Below, piece by piece: positions 21,941 through 33,241 of a DNA stretch of 64,000 bases (its first letter is position 1; each line of letters starts with the position of its first letter). The position numbers and the translations under genes were made by a program. The notes under the pieces are model-generated. The model had not been told where the DNA came from and made no database searches. It saw only the letters and a list, made by a program, of their open reading frames with translations. The stretch covers positions 437,256-501,255 of the forward strand of contig MU004245.1 in assembly GCA_010405405.1 (NCBI GenBank), in the 5' to 3' direction. This stretch comes from Microthyrium microscopicum. Taxonomy: Eukaryota; Ascomycota; Dothideomycetes; Microthyriales; Microthyriaceae.

Positions 21941-22915
21941 TCATCCGTCCTTCTTTTTACTGCCAGAATTTCGCTTCTTGGACTTGGGCGATGTAGATGG
22001 GCTCATCTTCGGACCCTTCGCCGTCTTCTTTCTCTCGGCATCCGCTGATCTCTGGTTCTCCACTCCGTCTCCATCGCTATTCTTAGTACCCATCACGTCC
22101 CTCCAAGTCAACCGCGTCAACGTCCCCTCCTTGACACTAATCTCCTCCACCCGCCGCCGAACGAGCGGCCATATATGCGGATACCGCGAATTGCCCACAA
22201 CACGCGTTGGGGGCACGCGATACTGCGCCGACTCATATTGAAACCGGAGAGAGTCTACGTACGTGTTCAGGCCCTTAAACTTATCCTTATTGAAGAAGCG
22301 CTTTCCTGCCTTCTCCGCCTTCCTTTGATGCGCGCTCAACCCCTGCGCTGTCCGCCAGAGGTCCGGCCTTACAGCACGCAAGTCTGCCAGTTTCACAGTC
22401 TCCATCTTCTGGCTTCCAAGTAAACCACCAATGCCTGTGAACATGAGCTCCGCATCACGAGGGAGAGTCGTCGCGTAACGTTTCAGACTCTCTGCGCTCA
22501 GACGCGCAGTGCGCGGAAGCACTAGATGAGCATGGGCGACGTGCGAAGCGGTGTAGAAGTTGTTAAAGTACGCGTAGGCGGCGGCGGGTAGTATGGCCAT
22601 TAAAGCGGGCAGATAGTGGTCATTGAATATACTGGCGATACAATATATAGGGCCAAAGTAGTTGGAAAGTCTTTGCAGACCGACGCGGGCATTTGAAGAG
22701 GGGGGTTGTTCGTAGATGAGGAGGAGGCGTGGGTATTCTGAGAGTCTGTTAGACGATCTGTCTGTTTAGGTATGTATGGGGGATGGAGGGTGAGCTGTAC
22801 TGTAGAGGAAGCTGTTAGGGTCGTGTGCATCTCTGGGATCGATGCGGCGACGGCCGTAGCTTTTGATGGGATGGCGAATAATTTGGCGTATTCGAGACCA
22901 GGTTGACGGGGGCAT
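21941..22915 (-). CDS. conserved fungal membrane protein, possibly mitochondrial
   Basis: Two exons (22915-22801 and 22737-21941), intron 22738-22800 (63 nt, branch CTAAC), 303 aa. The N-terminus MPPSTWSRIRQIIRHPIKSYGRRR is basic and amphipathic, like a mitochondrial targeting sequence. KYPRLLLIYEQPPSS follows the splice. Then come two hydrophobic stretches (FGPIYCIASIF and LPALMAILPAAAYAYFNNFY), a conserved-looking TTLPRDAELMFTGIGG, and a basic tail ending KKRNSGSKKKDG. One- or two-helix mitochondrial inner membrane proteins such as TMEM186/TMEM223 look similar in layout, but I cannot confirm homology. The tail rich in Lys/Ser could be a separate disordered region. Confidence 0.72.
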
Positions 22916-23825
22916 TGCCGGAGAAAATGAGTGTGGTTAGGCCATTGGCGATGATTCGTTCTGGTGGTGATGTGAAGTTGAGAAAAATATGTGCCAGGGT
23001 CTCGCTGCATGGTTGAGAGGTCGAAGATCCAAGCTTCTGATCAAATGGTGTGCAGCAATTAGCTTGATCGGATGAACGATCGTCTATATTTACTAGTAGT
23101 AGAGTAATCTCGGATTCCGAATCATGAATTGAAAAGTTTTCATAGTGACAGTATGTAACATACATGTAAAAACCTTGGAAGCTTCAAGCTTCTAATGATG
23201 ATGCTAACTGACCTCGAAAACATACACTCAAAGCAGGGCAGCAGCGTGCGCTACTCCTCGCTCTTTGTCTTTCGATAGAAGGGTAAAAACTCAGATAATG
23301 TTACAAACATGTCGACTTTGACTGACGACTTGTCTTCACCAAACAGGTAGGCTGCTACATAAATCGGATGCTGAACGAAATAGTCAATAAGGCTAAGCCA
23401 GATTCGGCGCCGAGCACAGGCTAAAAGTGCTGATGTGCTCAGCAAAAGGCGGATATTGGTGACGCAAAACGTACCCTACATCCGGCTGAGCATCATTATC
23501 ATGGCTTTCCGCCCCAAGACTCATACAGACAGCCGCACTCAATGAAAACCGTGACGTCGAAATTTCGAATGCCCTTTGGCTTTTGACTTCTTGCTTACTA
23601 TGCTGATGTTCTCACTTTCTTCAACGGATTGGATTGTTTTGCGCCAGGCAACATTTTGGCAATGGTATATAAATGCTGGCTTGGTCTGGAGGATGGGAAA
23701 TCTTTTTCATAACCAAATATACAAACTATTGACATATTGCGTTGTTATAACTCCTTGATATCTAGAATACCTCTTGAAGCACTAACCAGTTGAATACTAC
23801 CTCTCCACCAAATTGTTCTTTTACA
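22916..23825. other. Intergenic between divergent genes
   Basis: It holds the promoters of the membrane protein (minus) and of the second SDR (plus). Open frames on the minus strand here are extensions without ATG support. A TATA-like box is listed separately. Confidence 0.4.
23666..23673 (+). promoter_or_regulatory. TATA-like box upstream of the second SDR
   Basis: TATATAAA, 153 bp before the ATG at 23826. Fungal TATA boxes often lie 60-200 bp upstream of the start codon, so the position fits. This is a sequence match only. Confidence 0.35.
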
Positions 23826-24922
23826 ATGGCAGCAGCCTTTGGAAAACTTTTCTATCGCCAGTAAGTCTACTATATCTGCTACTGACTCTGCATCAAATAC
23901 TGACCCTTCCAGACTCACAGTAAAAGCCCCCGACTCATTCCCACAAGTCCCAGGCAAAACCTACATCATCACAGGCGCAAACTCCGGCCTAGGTCTGGAA
24001 GCCGCCCGTACACTCTCCCGCCTCAACGCAGCCAAACTCATCCTCGGCGTGCGAACCATCTCCAAAGGCGAAGAAGCCAAACAATCAATCCTAGCCTCCA
24101 CGAAGCGCGATGCCTCCACCATCGAAGTCTGGCCACTCGACCTCAACAGCTACAGCAGTGTCATCGAATTCGCCCAACGCTGCGAAACTCTTGACCGTAT
24201 TGACGGCGTCCTCGAGAACGCCGGCGTAGATCTCAAGAAATTTGAAAAGTCCGCAGACAGTGGCGATGAACTCACTATCAAAACCAACGTCCTAAGCACA
24301 GTACTCCTAGGAATCCTCCTCCTCCCCAAGCTCCGCGATGTCAGTCTACGCTATGGCATAGTACCGATTCTGAGTATGGTGAGCAGCCAAGTACACGCCA
24401 TGGTCAAGTTTCCCGAAGCCAAGGATCCAAATATCTTCGACACGCTCAACGACGAGAAGAAGACTAAGATGAGCGAGCGCTACTTTCTCAGTAAACTAGT
24501 ACTCATGTTTGCGTTCCGCGAAATGAGCGATAAGATGACGGCGTCTGGCAAGAAGGGCAAGGTGATCTTCAACAATGTGGCGCCAGGGCTTTGTTACTCG
24601 GGTTTACATCGCAACAATCCGGATATAGAGGCTGGACCACAGGCGTTGATGATGAAGACTATTGCGAGGAGTACGGTGGATGGGTCGGCTTTTGTGTTGC
24701 CGGCTTTGTTTGTGGGTGAGGATGGGCATGGGAAGTATATCAATGATGGGAAGGCTGAAGAGTAAGTTGTTGTCTACACGGGTCAGAGATCAAGTGCTAA
24801 TACTGGACAGACCATCGTCTTATGTGAGGAGTAAGTGTGGGCAGGAAGCGCAGAAGAAGGTTTGGAAGGAGATCATGCAGAAGCTGGAGGCTGTGAGTCC
24901 TGGAGTTGAGAGATTGATTTGA
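23826..24922 (+). CDS. short-chain dehydrogenase/reductase
   Basis: Three exons (23826-23860, 23913-24761, 24811-24922), 331 aa. The first exon codes only MAAAFGKLFYRQ, and the join gives FYRQLTVKAPDSFP. The Rossmann motif YIITGANSGLG lies at about 29-39 (TGxxxGxG). LENAG replaces the usual NNAG. MVSSQVHAM supplies the catalytic Ser, and RYFLSK the YxxxK pair. The last exon adds PSSYVRSKCGQEAQKKVW, the C-terminal helix often seen in fungal SDRs of this group. The enzyme should use NAD(P)H on a ketone or alcohol; substrate unknown. It is only loosely related to the SDR at 7184-8229 (motif level). Confidence 0.87.
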
Positions 24923-25819
24923 TTTTTCGATATGGAGGGACTTGTTTTCACGAGTCTGTTTGCAACAGCGACGTATGATCAGTTGGGCATCAGGGGATAG
25001 GTAGATGGCGTCGATGGTTTCTTCAATGAGAGTAGTAATGTAATATCGGTTGCCTCGAGTACTGCCAGCGCTTCTCTTTACAAAACAGGATTGAGGAGGA
25101 AGTTGTTGAAATTAAGAGAGGGAGTAGAAATTGAGGACGGGAGCTAGACTTGATTGGGTGGCTGCTGCCCTGTGCAACCAAAGATTGAAGATCATCGCAA
25201 GGCTGGGCTGATCCTTGGCTTCCACGAGGCGTTGTTTCCTGCCTTTTTCCTCGTGAAGTTCCAGCCCCGCCAATATCAAGTCCAAGTTTAAAGTGCATTT
25301 TGCCATGTTTATTGTTATTGACAACGGGAACTTGCATTGATCTTCCATTAAATCCAAGGGTTCTTACATCTGCATATAGTTCGCCAGCTTCCGTAGCCTG
25401 CTATTCTATGCTTGACCAACGTGCTCGTACCCTGCAGCTTTTCGTGCAGCTTGCAGAACCAACTTTTTGACCGGCGTGAAACCCACATCCCCACGTTCTC
25501 TAGCGAAAGCCAGCCTGGGCAAGCCCAACGCTACAATCAACCTGTTGATCCAGCGACCCAGCCTCTCCTCCAAACGTCATCTATCACTCCAATCCATCCA
25601 GCCCAATTGCTCTTCTTCCACTCCATCCCATCTCCCTCTCTCAACCTCCTCACTCTCCCTCCTCCCTGCTCCCGTACTTCAGTCTTCCTCCTTCAACCTG
25701 GTATCTCCTAACCACCAGCTCTCTCTCGCTCAACATCCCCGCTCTCTAAAGAACAAGAACAATCTCAATCCCTCTCCAAGACCAACCACCATCATCAAGA
25801 TCACATCGCAACCGCAACC
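24923..25819. other. Promoter and long pyrimidine-rich leader of the MARVEL gene
   Basis: From about 25550 to 25815 the plus strand is strongly C/T-rich, with CTCTC and TCCTCC runs, as in promoters of highly expressed fungal genes. Frames here (for example 25412-25711) reflect this composition and are not called. Confidence 0.5.
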
Positions 25820-26514
25820 ATGCTTCCCGGCATATTCTTCACCACCTGGCGTCTCTTCGAAATCGTCACCTTAATCCCTATCCTGGGCATGCTCTCCTGG
25901 TTCGTCCACGGCTACACAGTCAGCAACCAGCTCACACCAACCACAATCCTCGTCCTCTTCATCGTTTCCGTCCTCGCAGCCTTCTGGGCCATCGCCACCC
26001 TTATCGCCTACGGAGCCACAAAGTACAACGCCCACTTCTGCGCATTCGTCGACCTGCTCTTCGTCGGCGCATTGATCGCCGGTGTCTACTACCTACGAGG
26101 AATCGCACATGAAAACTGTTCGAATTGGTCAAAGACTGGAAATGATCAGTTTGCACTAGGTCTAGGCATTTTTGGCGATGTCACTGTGTCAGGAGTGAAT
26201 ACCTACTCGTTGAATCTGAATAAGAATTGCGCGATGCTGAAGGCTAGTTTCGCGTTGGGGATCATGAACATCATTTTCTTTTTCGTGACTTTTGTAAGTT
26301 CTACTACCCCATTGAGTACTCGGCAATTTGCTAACTATGATTTTTTAAGCTACTTTTGCTATGGGTTCATCGCGAACATGGCTCCATGGTATACTCTTCT
26401 TCGCGCAGTAGAACGACTTCTCGCCGTCGATCTCATAGTCCTCGACACCATGGGTCTAGCCCTCGTCGTTCGCATCACAGCCAGACGTATTCTTCGCGCA
26501 GAACATATGTGTAG
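25820..26514 (+). CDS. MARVEL-domain membrane protein
   Basis: Two exons (25820-26293 and 26350-26514), intron 56 nt with CTAAC branch site, 212 aa. Four hydrophobic helices are visible: RLFEIVTLIPILGMLSWFVHGY, TTILVLFIVSVLAAFWAIATLIAY, FVDLLFVGALIAGVYYLRGI, and FALGIMNIIFFFVTFLLLLW, the last completed by the splice. This is the four-helix MARVEL layout. The tail after the fourth helix starts HREHG and is rich in Arg and Ser (TTSRRRSHSPRHHGSS), typical of fungal MARVEL proteins related to Nce102. These sit in the plasma membrane or eisosomes and take part in membrane organisation. A longer unspliced frame runs to 26656, but it breaks the fourth helix. Confidence 0.85.
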
Positions 26515-27093
26515 ACGAGCTGCGATAACCATAGGAAAAGATGGGAATGGAAAAGGGTTATATATTGGGAATGATTTTGCACGTGTTAAGGTGTGTCTGA
26601 AGCGGAGCGTTGCTGTTTATTGGGAATGGTCTGAAGCGCAACTAAGCTGTGGTTAACGACTGGATACCTTTGGATTTCTTGTTCATTTGCTCTATATTCT
26701 ATTGTTTATTAGCTTAACTGTTGGCCTCTAATGCCACAATGCTATGAAGTCACGAAACTCTGGTTTGACGTCAAGATTCGATGTCATATACATTGTTTAG
26801 TTGTATTCGCTAAGATACTTTGGCTCATGATGTCTCGCTATAAGCGGTGACTCTCCCACAAAATAATTCAGGCTTGTAATCTCGTGCCCCATATCACTGT
26901 AAAACAGACTAAATATGCTCCTTTTGGCGAGGTCGCTCCTCTCTTGCCCATGAATGAAAACTAACTATGAGTACAAGCCCTGCAGGGTAAAAGTCGCGAT
27001 TGGTAAATATGCTATCGGCGACAAGCGAGGTGGTAGTGGCCGAATGATGTGAATATAAAGACCACTGTGAGACTATATTTTCCCATACCTTTC
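26515..27093. other. Convergent 3' flanks
   Basis: No gene seen between the MARVEL gene (plus) and the 178-aa gene (minus). Confidence 0.4.
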
Positions 27094-27722
27094 TCACTCT
27101 TCGCGGGGCGGCAGACCATACGTGCCATTGATCTTGAACGTATTTTCATCCGCATTCCAGTGGACATTGACGTGCTCTCCAGTAGCCACTAGGCTACCAT
27201 AACGGATCTGATATGATGTTAGTAAGACTCATGCAAGACGGTGCCACACTTACGCTTGCAGAGAGCTCTCCAACTGTACCCTCGAAATCCTCAATTGAAA
27301 CCTTCTTGGTCTTCCAAGCCTTAGCTCCTTTGTCGATCTGAATCATTCGATAGAACACTTCTTCATTGGCTACCGAGCCACTGAAGCTGAAGCGGGCCTT
27401 TCCGGTTCGGCAACTATTGGTCCATTTCATTTGTTTGCAAATCTCTCGGTTGATCGTGCCACGCAAGCTGCGTGCCTTGGTCACGACTTCATCTTGGCTC
27501 ATGGGGCGCCGTGCTGGAGGTAGAGCAGCCATCTGCTTCTCCAGAGCTAATGCGTGCTCAGCGAGCTCATCGTGGGTCATGGTTTTCAGTTTAGCAAGAC
27601 TATCCTCTGCAGTCTTGGCTTTTTTGCTCGATGAACTGCCTTGAGGGGCCGTAGGGTCAGACTTGCCTGCGATGTATTAGTGACGTTAAGAAGTGATGAT
27701 TGTATGCATTACGTTTTGTCAT
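27094..27722 (-). CDS. uncharacterised 178-aa fungal protein
   Basis: Three exons (27722-27713, 27666-27254, 27207-27094). The first coding exon is only 10 nt (ATGACAAAAC), and the join gives MTKRKSDPTAP. The second junction, with a TTACTAAC branch site, gives ELSASIRYGSLVATGEHVNV. The N-terminus is basic and Ser-rich (SSSSKKAK), a possible nuclear signal. DSLAKLKTMTHDELAEHALALEKQM is a likely helix. A C-terminal part of beta character follows (RFSFSGSVANEEVFYRMIQID, VHWNADENTFKINGTYGLP). No known domain is recognised. Support comes from three clean splice sites in frame and from the protein-like pattern. Confidence 0.7.
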
Positions 27723-28870
27723 GGTTGCGTTTCGGAACAGCGTGAGATCTGGACGGGTTGAGATCTCAAGAAAAGCTCAGTTAGGGACCGAGCGAACGAC
27801 AGAAAACTGGACGAGACTGATGGAGGATAGTGAGAGTAGCAGTTGAGAAAGAAGAGGAGAGAGAAGAGATGAAGTTGGGAGATAGCTGAGGATGCAATCA
27901 GTCGATCGGTCGTACCTTCCTTCAAAACGCTGAAGACCACATTCGGAAGGTACGAACCATCCAACCCAGCAGAGACAGTAGAGGCATTACTACACTTGCT
28001 AACTTTCGCCCAAGAAACATTTTGATAGCAGCATCTCTTAACTGTCATTCCGGGTGAAAAGAAAGAGCCTGGTATGTCAAAAGAATCTCAACTTCAGGTA
28101 GCCATCAGGCTGACAAGCGAACTGATTGGTTGGCTATTTTGCCCGCCAAGAATAGACAAGCTTTTGTCGGCGGACTTGGCAGACAGGAACGACAGGGAGA
28201 ACATCTGACATTTCTCAACACCATGATCCTGCTATCACGATGCATTTGTCCTCTCTGACAAAGAAGATTCCTTTTGATTAAGGGACTTTGTTCCAAGCCC
28301 AATCGGATAGCAAACGCATAAATATCACGCTCCTCAAACTTGGAGACAGCCAGGCTCAACCTGTTACCACTCAGATGACTGACCAATGATGTAAGACCAG
28401 AGACACTCCAGCATCGGAAGACAGGGTTCAAACCTCGTCCCTATGACGCCAATGCAGCTCCCCACTTCACTGCCCCGTCTCAATTGCGTTATCTTGTAAC
28501 AAATGGACGCGTTCAAGCTCCATAAAGTCCAGACAAAACGTAGCTCATCATGCTTATCTATACCTCATTCATCTTAGGCCTTCGCGTTTCTCCTTGACCA
28601 TAGCCCGATCAGGTAAGATGCGGGTATGTCCACACCAACTAGTAAGGCTTGACAAGGCACGACGACGAAACAAATTACCGCCAGGGTCTGATTATGCCCC
28701 CATCCGATCAAGGTCCTTGCGGCATTTAGGCATACTGCTTTTAACAGCTTGTGATTCTGGATAAATACCCCTCCTTCTGCCCCTCTTTTCCAATTGTCAA
28801 ATTCTCTTCCTCTCAACCATCAAACCACTTACACTTACCACTATACCAAAGTTCTATCAATCTCGCAATC
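27723..28870. other. Divergent intergenic region before the CipC-like gene
   Basis: It contains the promoters of the 178-aa gene (minus) and the CipC-like gene (plus). GATAAATA at about 28758-28765 lies some 110 bp before the CipC-like ATG and may serve as a TATA element. The last 60 bp before that ATG are C/T/A-rich. Open frames in the middle (27719-28048, 28105-28431 minus) have no pattern. Confidence 0.45.
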
Positions 28871-29441
28871 ATGTTCGGCTGGGGTAAGCTAACACTCCCT
28901 TCTCCACGTGTACCTCGCGTTCTCCAGCTTCACGTGGCTTGAGTTCGTACCTAACCGCCTTCCAGACGAATCCAAAGATAGCTATGACCAAGTCAACAAC
29001 AGCGATCAAGACACTGCCAGCTTCGGCCATGAAGCTCTCGCCGGTGCTGCTGGCTTCGGAGCCATGAAGGTCTTCGAAGACCAGCAACGCAAGAAGGGTA
29101 TGCTTCTTACCCCTTTGGAAACTCCAAATCTATACTGACAATGACTGCTAGGTGAGCCCGTCAAGCACCAGTTCGCCAAGGAGCTCCTCGCTGGCTTCGC
29201 TACCGCTGAGGTTGACAAGCTTGCTGAGACCAAGGGCGAGGACTGGTACCGCGAGCATGGCGAGAAGACCAAAGAGAGAGCTACTGAACAGGCCAACCAT
29301 CTTTATGACCAGCACTACGGCAATGGCAACGACTATGACCCGTGAGTACAAGAATCGTTGCTTCTAGAAAAGACACTAACAGCTTTCAGCAATTCTCAGG
29401 GCCCACCACAGCACTTCAACGGCTATGACAACAACTACTAA
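28871..29441 (+). CDS. CipC-like / DUF3759 stress-responsive protein
   Basis: Four exons (28871-28883, 28966-29097, 29152-29341, 29390-29441), 128 aa. The 13-nt first exon encodes MFGW, the hallmark start of this family, and the join gives MFGWDESKD. The core FGHEALAGAAGFGAMKVFEDQ, then GEPVKHQFAKELLAGFATAEVDKLAETKG, matches the DUF3759 pattern seen in CipC of Aspergillus (concanamycin-induced protein C). The end is Asn/Tyr-rich (QHFNGYDNNY). Family members are small, abundant cytosolic proteins induced by antibiotics, stress or growth in the host; the biochemical role is unknown. The adenine/pyrimidine-rich leader suggests strong expression. Confidence 0.9.
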
Positions 29442-30458
29442 AGTTGTTCGTCACCTGCCCCTTTGCCGCTCAAGTAGCTTGAATTGAAAGTGTGCGAGGG
29501 AAAGAATGTCGTCGGTCCACAAAAGCGTGTAGCTAGAGCAGTTATGCAGTCATCGAATGTATATTGATGTCTCTGTTCACCCATTGAACTAGAATGCTTT
29601 ATCATAAGATAATCTTGTGAAAGTTTTTCGGCATCATACTCTGTTGCTACAATCGTGACGCCCGGGCTCTCGAGGGATAGAAAAAGTGAGCCGTTTGGAT
29701 GAAGTCCCCATCGGTTACGATGGCTGCCATAATACTTCCTAAACAGTGACTGCTTTAATTACCAACATATTCGATAATTTGATATAAGTGTTACGACGCT
29801 GATGGGAAGTAAACCAATCACAATTGTAATCGATGGGATGGTCGTCGGAACGGCTCACTTTCTTAGTCAGGCTTCAATATTCTGGATCTGAAATGATGCC
29901 ATAGACCGGTCATCTCATGGCAGTGCCAATGGATTCCCCTTGTCTACAGTCCGTGTACCAGCCAGAACCTTCACGACGATTCCCTTTCCATTGACGGCCC
30001 ACCGTAGTATCACTATCCAATTGTTTCATCCTCAGCTTAACCGCTGTTTTGACAAGGAGTTTCACCAATCTGTTTCCACACGTCATCTGTAGCTCGATCG
30101 TTGGGGGCACAGCAGCCTCTGATTGGGTAGAAGCTATGGCTGCGCCACGCAGGCTGAACAGGGGATGTGTTTCAGCCTTGTCGCGTGTAAACACAGCCTT
30201 GCTGAACCGCCGGCCAAGAATTGAGGCAGATGGGAAAAGGAGAAGCCTGATCGATTGAATAGATTGAATAAAGTGTCTGGAATTCCTTGTAAATGGAGAA
30301 GAGGAGTTCAAAAAGTTTTTCGTTTTTAATATTTGCCGCTACGTTGATCGTAGATTTCTCTTCTTGTTCGATTTTCATTCGTTTCCAGACTGTGTGAATA
30401 CCAGAGATAAACCTTACCTCCGTCTAATTTGTCAAACAATACGAATTTCCAGCACAAG
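29442..30458. other. Intergenic region
   Basis: No gene was recognised. The minus-strand frame at 29910-30311 lacks any pattern. Confidence 0.4.
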
Positions 30459-31060
30459 ATGGAAACGACACCTATCTACCCATGCTTCCACTTCCATTCC
30501 ATCAACACCCCAGCATCATCAGACACTCGTGCCAGCACACCAAGATATCTTCCACGCCTCAAAACATCCCTCCAAAATCTAAATGACCCGCACGCTATAA
30601 ACCTATCTGGAACTACCGCTGCTACGAATTCATCCTTTTGGCCGTCACCCAGCGACCTACCAGCCGGTCCTCTCAAATTCATACACGAACCAACGAGCTT
30701 GCATAGGCCAAGGTACCGACTCCGTTGACGCCAGTGAACCATAAGCCCTCAGGGAGCCTTCTGCATAGACCTCTTTTATTTGGAGAGATCCGAGATCGTC
30801 GACCAGCACAATTGACGCCGCCGCTGAGCGCAAGGACGGCAGCACTGGTGGCTGTAGCGGTGCAGCAGAGTAGTCGGGCAGTGAGTGCTGCGTTGGAGAA
30901 GATTTTGGCACAAAGAGGGCAATTGCCAGCGATCGTGATTGTCAATGCAGGACCAGCGTTGCCGTTTTTGAGGATATGGACGATAGGATTGCTTGGGATA
31001 TTGGTTGTCATTTGTGCTGTTGTTTGCCAGTTTGTTGGAACCGAGTTGTGGTTAAGGTGA
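30459..31060 (+). CDS. putative tail-anchored small membrane protein (181 aa)
   Basis: Two exons (30459-30712 and 30769-31060), joined across a 56-nt intron (GTACCG..CATAG) to give 181 aa in frame. The N-terminal half is polar and Ser/Thr/Pro-rich (METTPIYPCFHFHSINTP). The centre, LTPPLSARTAALVAVAVQQSSRAVSAALEKIL, is likely helical. The last 30 residues hold one strong membrane helix (IWTIGLLGILVVICAVVCQFVG) followed by a short tail, TELWLR. This fits a C-terminal anchor. The minus strand has overlapping open frames, but without a comparable membrane segment. No family recognised. The donor site is not perfect, so the model is tentative. Confidence 0.5.
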
Positions 31061-32059
31061 TGATATGGAGAGCGGGTTTGTATTTAGCTTGGGTTGATTT
31101 AATGGATTAATATAAAGAGTAATGTTTATGCCAACATAGAAGGAAAAATAATCTGAAATTCTGTTATTGATTGAACTATAATATATACCCAATTTTGTGA
31201 CATCACATACCGCCATTCAAGAGTTCCGGTCAGGCTTAGGCATTGTTCCGTACTCCTCAACTGAGCGCCATTGTCAATATATCCAAATGTGCACACCCAA
31301 CAGGCACATACTGACCTGTCTCCGGCCCTGGAGTCTATACCGCAACGTACGTCGATACGTGTTGCTCAACAGAGGCTTCGACATATTGATTTATAGAGTC
31401 AGCACTCCATATCGAAATTTCAAACAAGCTGATGGCGCTCTGTAGAGCTCATGTCGATTGACGGCGCGTAAGATGGTCCCTTCCCCAGAATGTTAGAACG
31501 ATGTTCGTATTCGGACTAAGACAGGTGAATGTTTCAAGTTCTTGGGAGACCGTGACTATTGCTGTCACTCGCCTCAACCTCGACCTCAATGACATATTAA
31601 CTGCGAAAAGGTTATAGCTTTCTCCTTGCCACCTCTAGAAGCAGCACTGGCGGTGACGGAGGTCTTTCCGTGACAACCTCTGAGCTCGACCTGGCGCCTC
31701 AGTGAAGGTTCCGCTAACGTTCCTTCTTTCGTTCATTCGGAAATCATAAACTATATGTCGACCTTTCGACATTCTCACCTCCGATTCACCAGAACTGCTC
31801 TGTCGCTCAACATAAGATTCGAATGAATATTCACTCAAATAGCGCTAATCACAAGTGACAAGCACAAGGACTGGCGAACATGAACCGTACAAAACCTCAC
31901 AACGTCCTTCTTTGCCTAATTTCATCCTCCTCAGAACATTACGCTGCATCCTTCGGCTTTACTCTTTGTCAAAAAGACCCCATTTCACTTTTCCAAACTT
32001 AAAATCGCTCAACTCGCATTTCTTCACACATCGATACTGAAGCTCTTCCATCACTTGTA
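31061..32059. other. Intergenic upstream of the F-box-like tandem pair
   Basis: AT-rich start (31080-31200), then mixed sequence and a CT-rich leader before 32060. No gene was seen. Confidence 0.4.
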
Positions 32060-33241
32060 ATGGCTCAATTCGATTCCAAGAGCTTGAAGCCGGCTCTTCA
32101 ACACTGTCAATCCTCTCCAGGCAATCATGAGCCTCACAATAACACGAAAGCTAGCGTGCCCTCAACAAAGCCATACCTGCAAAGCATTATTCCAGCTGAA
32201 ATTCGAGCAATCATCTTCAGATATCTCCTCGTCTCATCACTCAACCTTCCTCATTCTTTGCTTTGGGTAGGTTGCGACCGCGAAAACATCACATTTTCTG
32301 CGGAGCAAGGGTTTCGCTTGAAAGTATCGGCCAAGAAAAAGACATCCTCTTCGAAAACCAATGAGCGTCGAAAGCTGTATCCGGATATCCTGGCTACCTG
32401 CTCGTTATTCTACAATGAGGGTAGCCCGATATTATATAGCCAGAACGCATTCGTAATGAGAGAGGATATAGCCCGCAGTTGGCGATTTCAATCAGCTATA
32501 ACTTTAGCAGATATCACGCACCTGGTCTTCAAACAATCATTGTATGCCTGCCTGTTCCTCGAAGCAGAAACCTTGAGCATGGGAAAACAATTTCCTGCTC
32601 TGAAGACCGTAACCTTTATGGCGGATTCGAGCATAGTGTATCCACCACCAAGTCCCACCTTGGGACAAACACGACATCAGATAGCGCGGGTGGTCTCGAG
32701 TGGCGGATGTGAGCGACGAGCAAGCGAAAAATGGCGGTATGCCTTCCAGCAGTTTCGAGAGCGACAGCCACCGCTAAAGAGACTGGAGTTCCGGTTGGAG
32801 CGCTTTCAAGATGTGCTACCTTTGATGGACGAGGAGGATGATGCGGAGGAGCCTCAGGTTGAAATGGAGTACTTGTTTCCTCACCTCAACGTCTCGTCTG
32901 CCCAGTCGATGACCGAAGACGACCCTGACGTGGAATCTGTCGCTGCGACCATCGCAAAACTCGAAATTGCAAAGAAAGTACCCACGTACACTTCTCACCC
33001 GTTAGCCCGGTATCGTATTCCTCTTCAGTTCGACGAACACCGCAAGATAAAGGCGTTGGCACACATCTGGCTTGGCGAACCCCATACTGATGGCATAGAA
33101 TGGCGATTTGAGACACATACATCCTGGGCTGGGCACCCTCGATTGCGTGTGCATATGATAGCTTCGGCAAAACCTTCGGCAACGATACTTTGCGAGGTGA
33201 CTGGCGCATGGGGACACATGTCCCGGGTTGAAGAGTTGTAG
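32060..33241 (+). CDS. F-box-like protein, tandem copy A (393 aa)
   Basis: Single exon from ATG. After a disordered N-terminus of about 45 aa, the F-box-like helix pair YLQSIIPAEIRAIIFRYLLVSS appears. It is followed by LYPDILATCSLFYNEGSPILYSQNAF, a signature common in Pezizomycotina F-box/DUF7730-type proteins. Conserved blocks farther on are HLVFKQSL, FRERQPPLKRLEFRLERFQD and IPLQFDEHRKIKALAHIWL, and the end reads ATILCEVTGAWGHMSRVEEL. Copy B lies 645 bp downstream in the same direction and shares these blocks. Copy A has a longer acidic middle (MDEEDDAEEPQVEME). Role unknown; substrate recognition for an SCF ligase is possible. Confidence 0.75.
   Translation: MAQFDSKSLKPALQHCQSSPGNHEPHNNTKASVPSTKPYLQSIIPAEIRAIIFRYLLVSSLNLPHSLLWVGCDRENITFSAEQGFRLKVSAKKKTSSSKTNERRKLYPDILATCSLFYNEGSPILYSQNAFVMREDIARSWRFQSAITLADITHLVFKQSLYACLFLEAETLSMGKQFPALKTVTFMADSSIVYPPPSPTLGQTRHQIARVVSSGGCERRASEKWRYAFQQFRERQPPLKRLEFRLERFQDVLPLMDEEDDAEEPQVEMEYLFPHLNVSSAQSMTEDDPDVESVAATIAKLEIAKKVPTYTSHPLARYRIPLQFDEHRKIKALAHIWLGEPHTDGIEWRFETHTSWAGHPRLRVHMIASAKPSATILCEVTGAWGHMSRVEEL

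Noticed and set aside
26294-26656. Unspliced C-terminal extension of the MARVEL gene
   Set aside because: A clean GT..AG intron with branch site restores the fourth helix and a typical family tail, so read-through is the less likely model.
28415-28450. GGTTCAAACC-like word suggesting a tRNA T-arm
   Set aside because: No pairing acceptor stem or anticodon arm could be folded around it on either strand.
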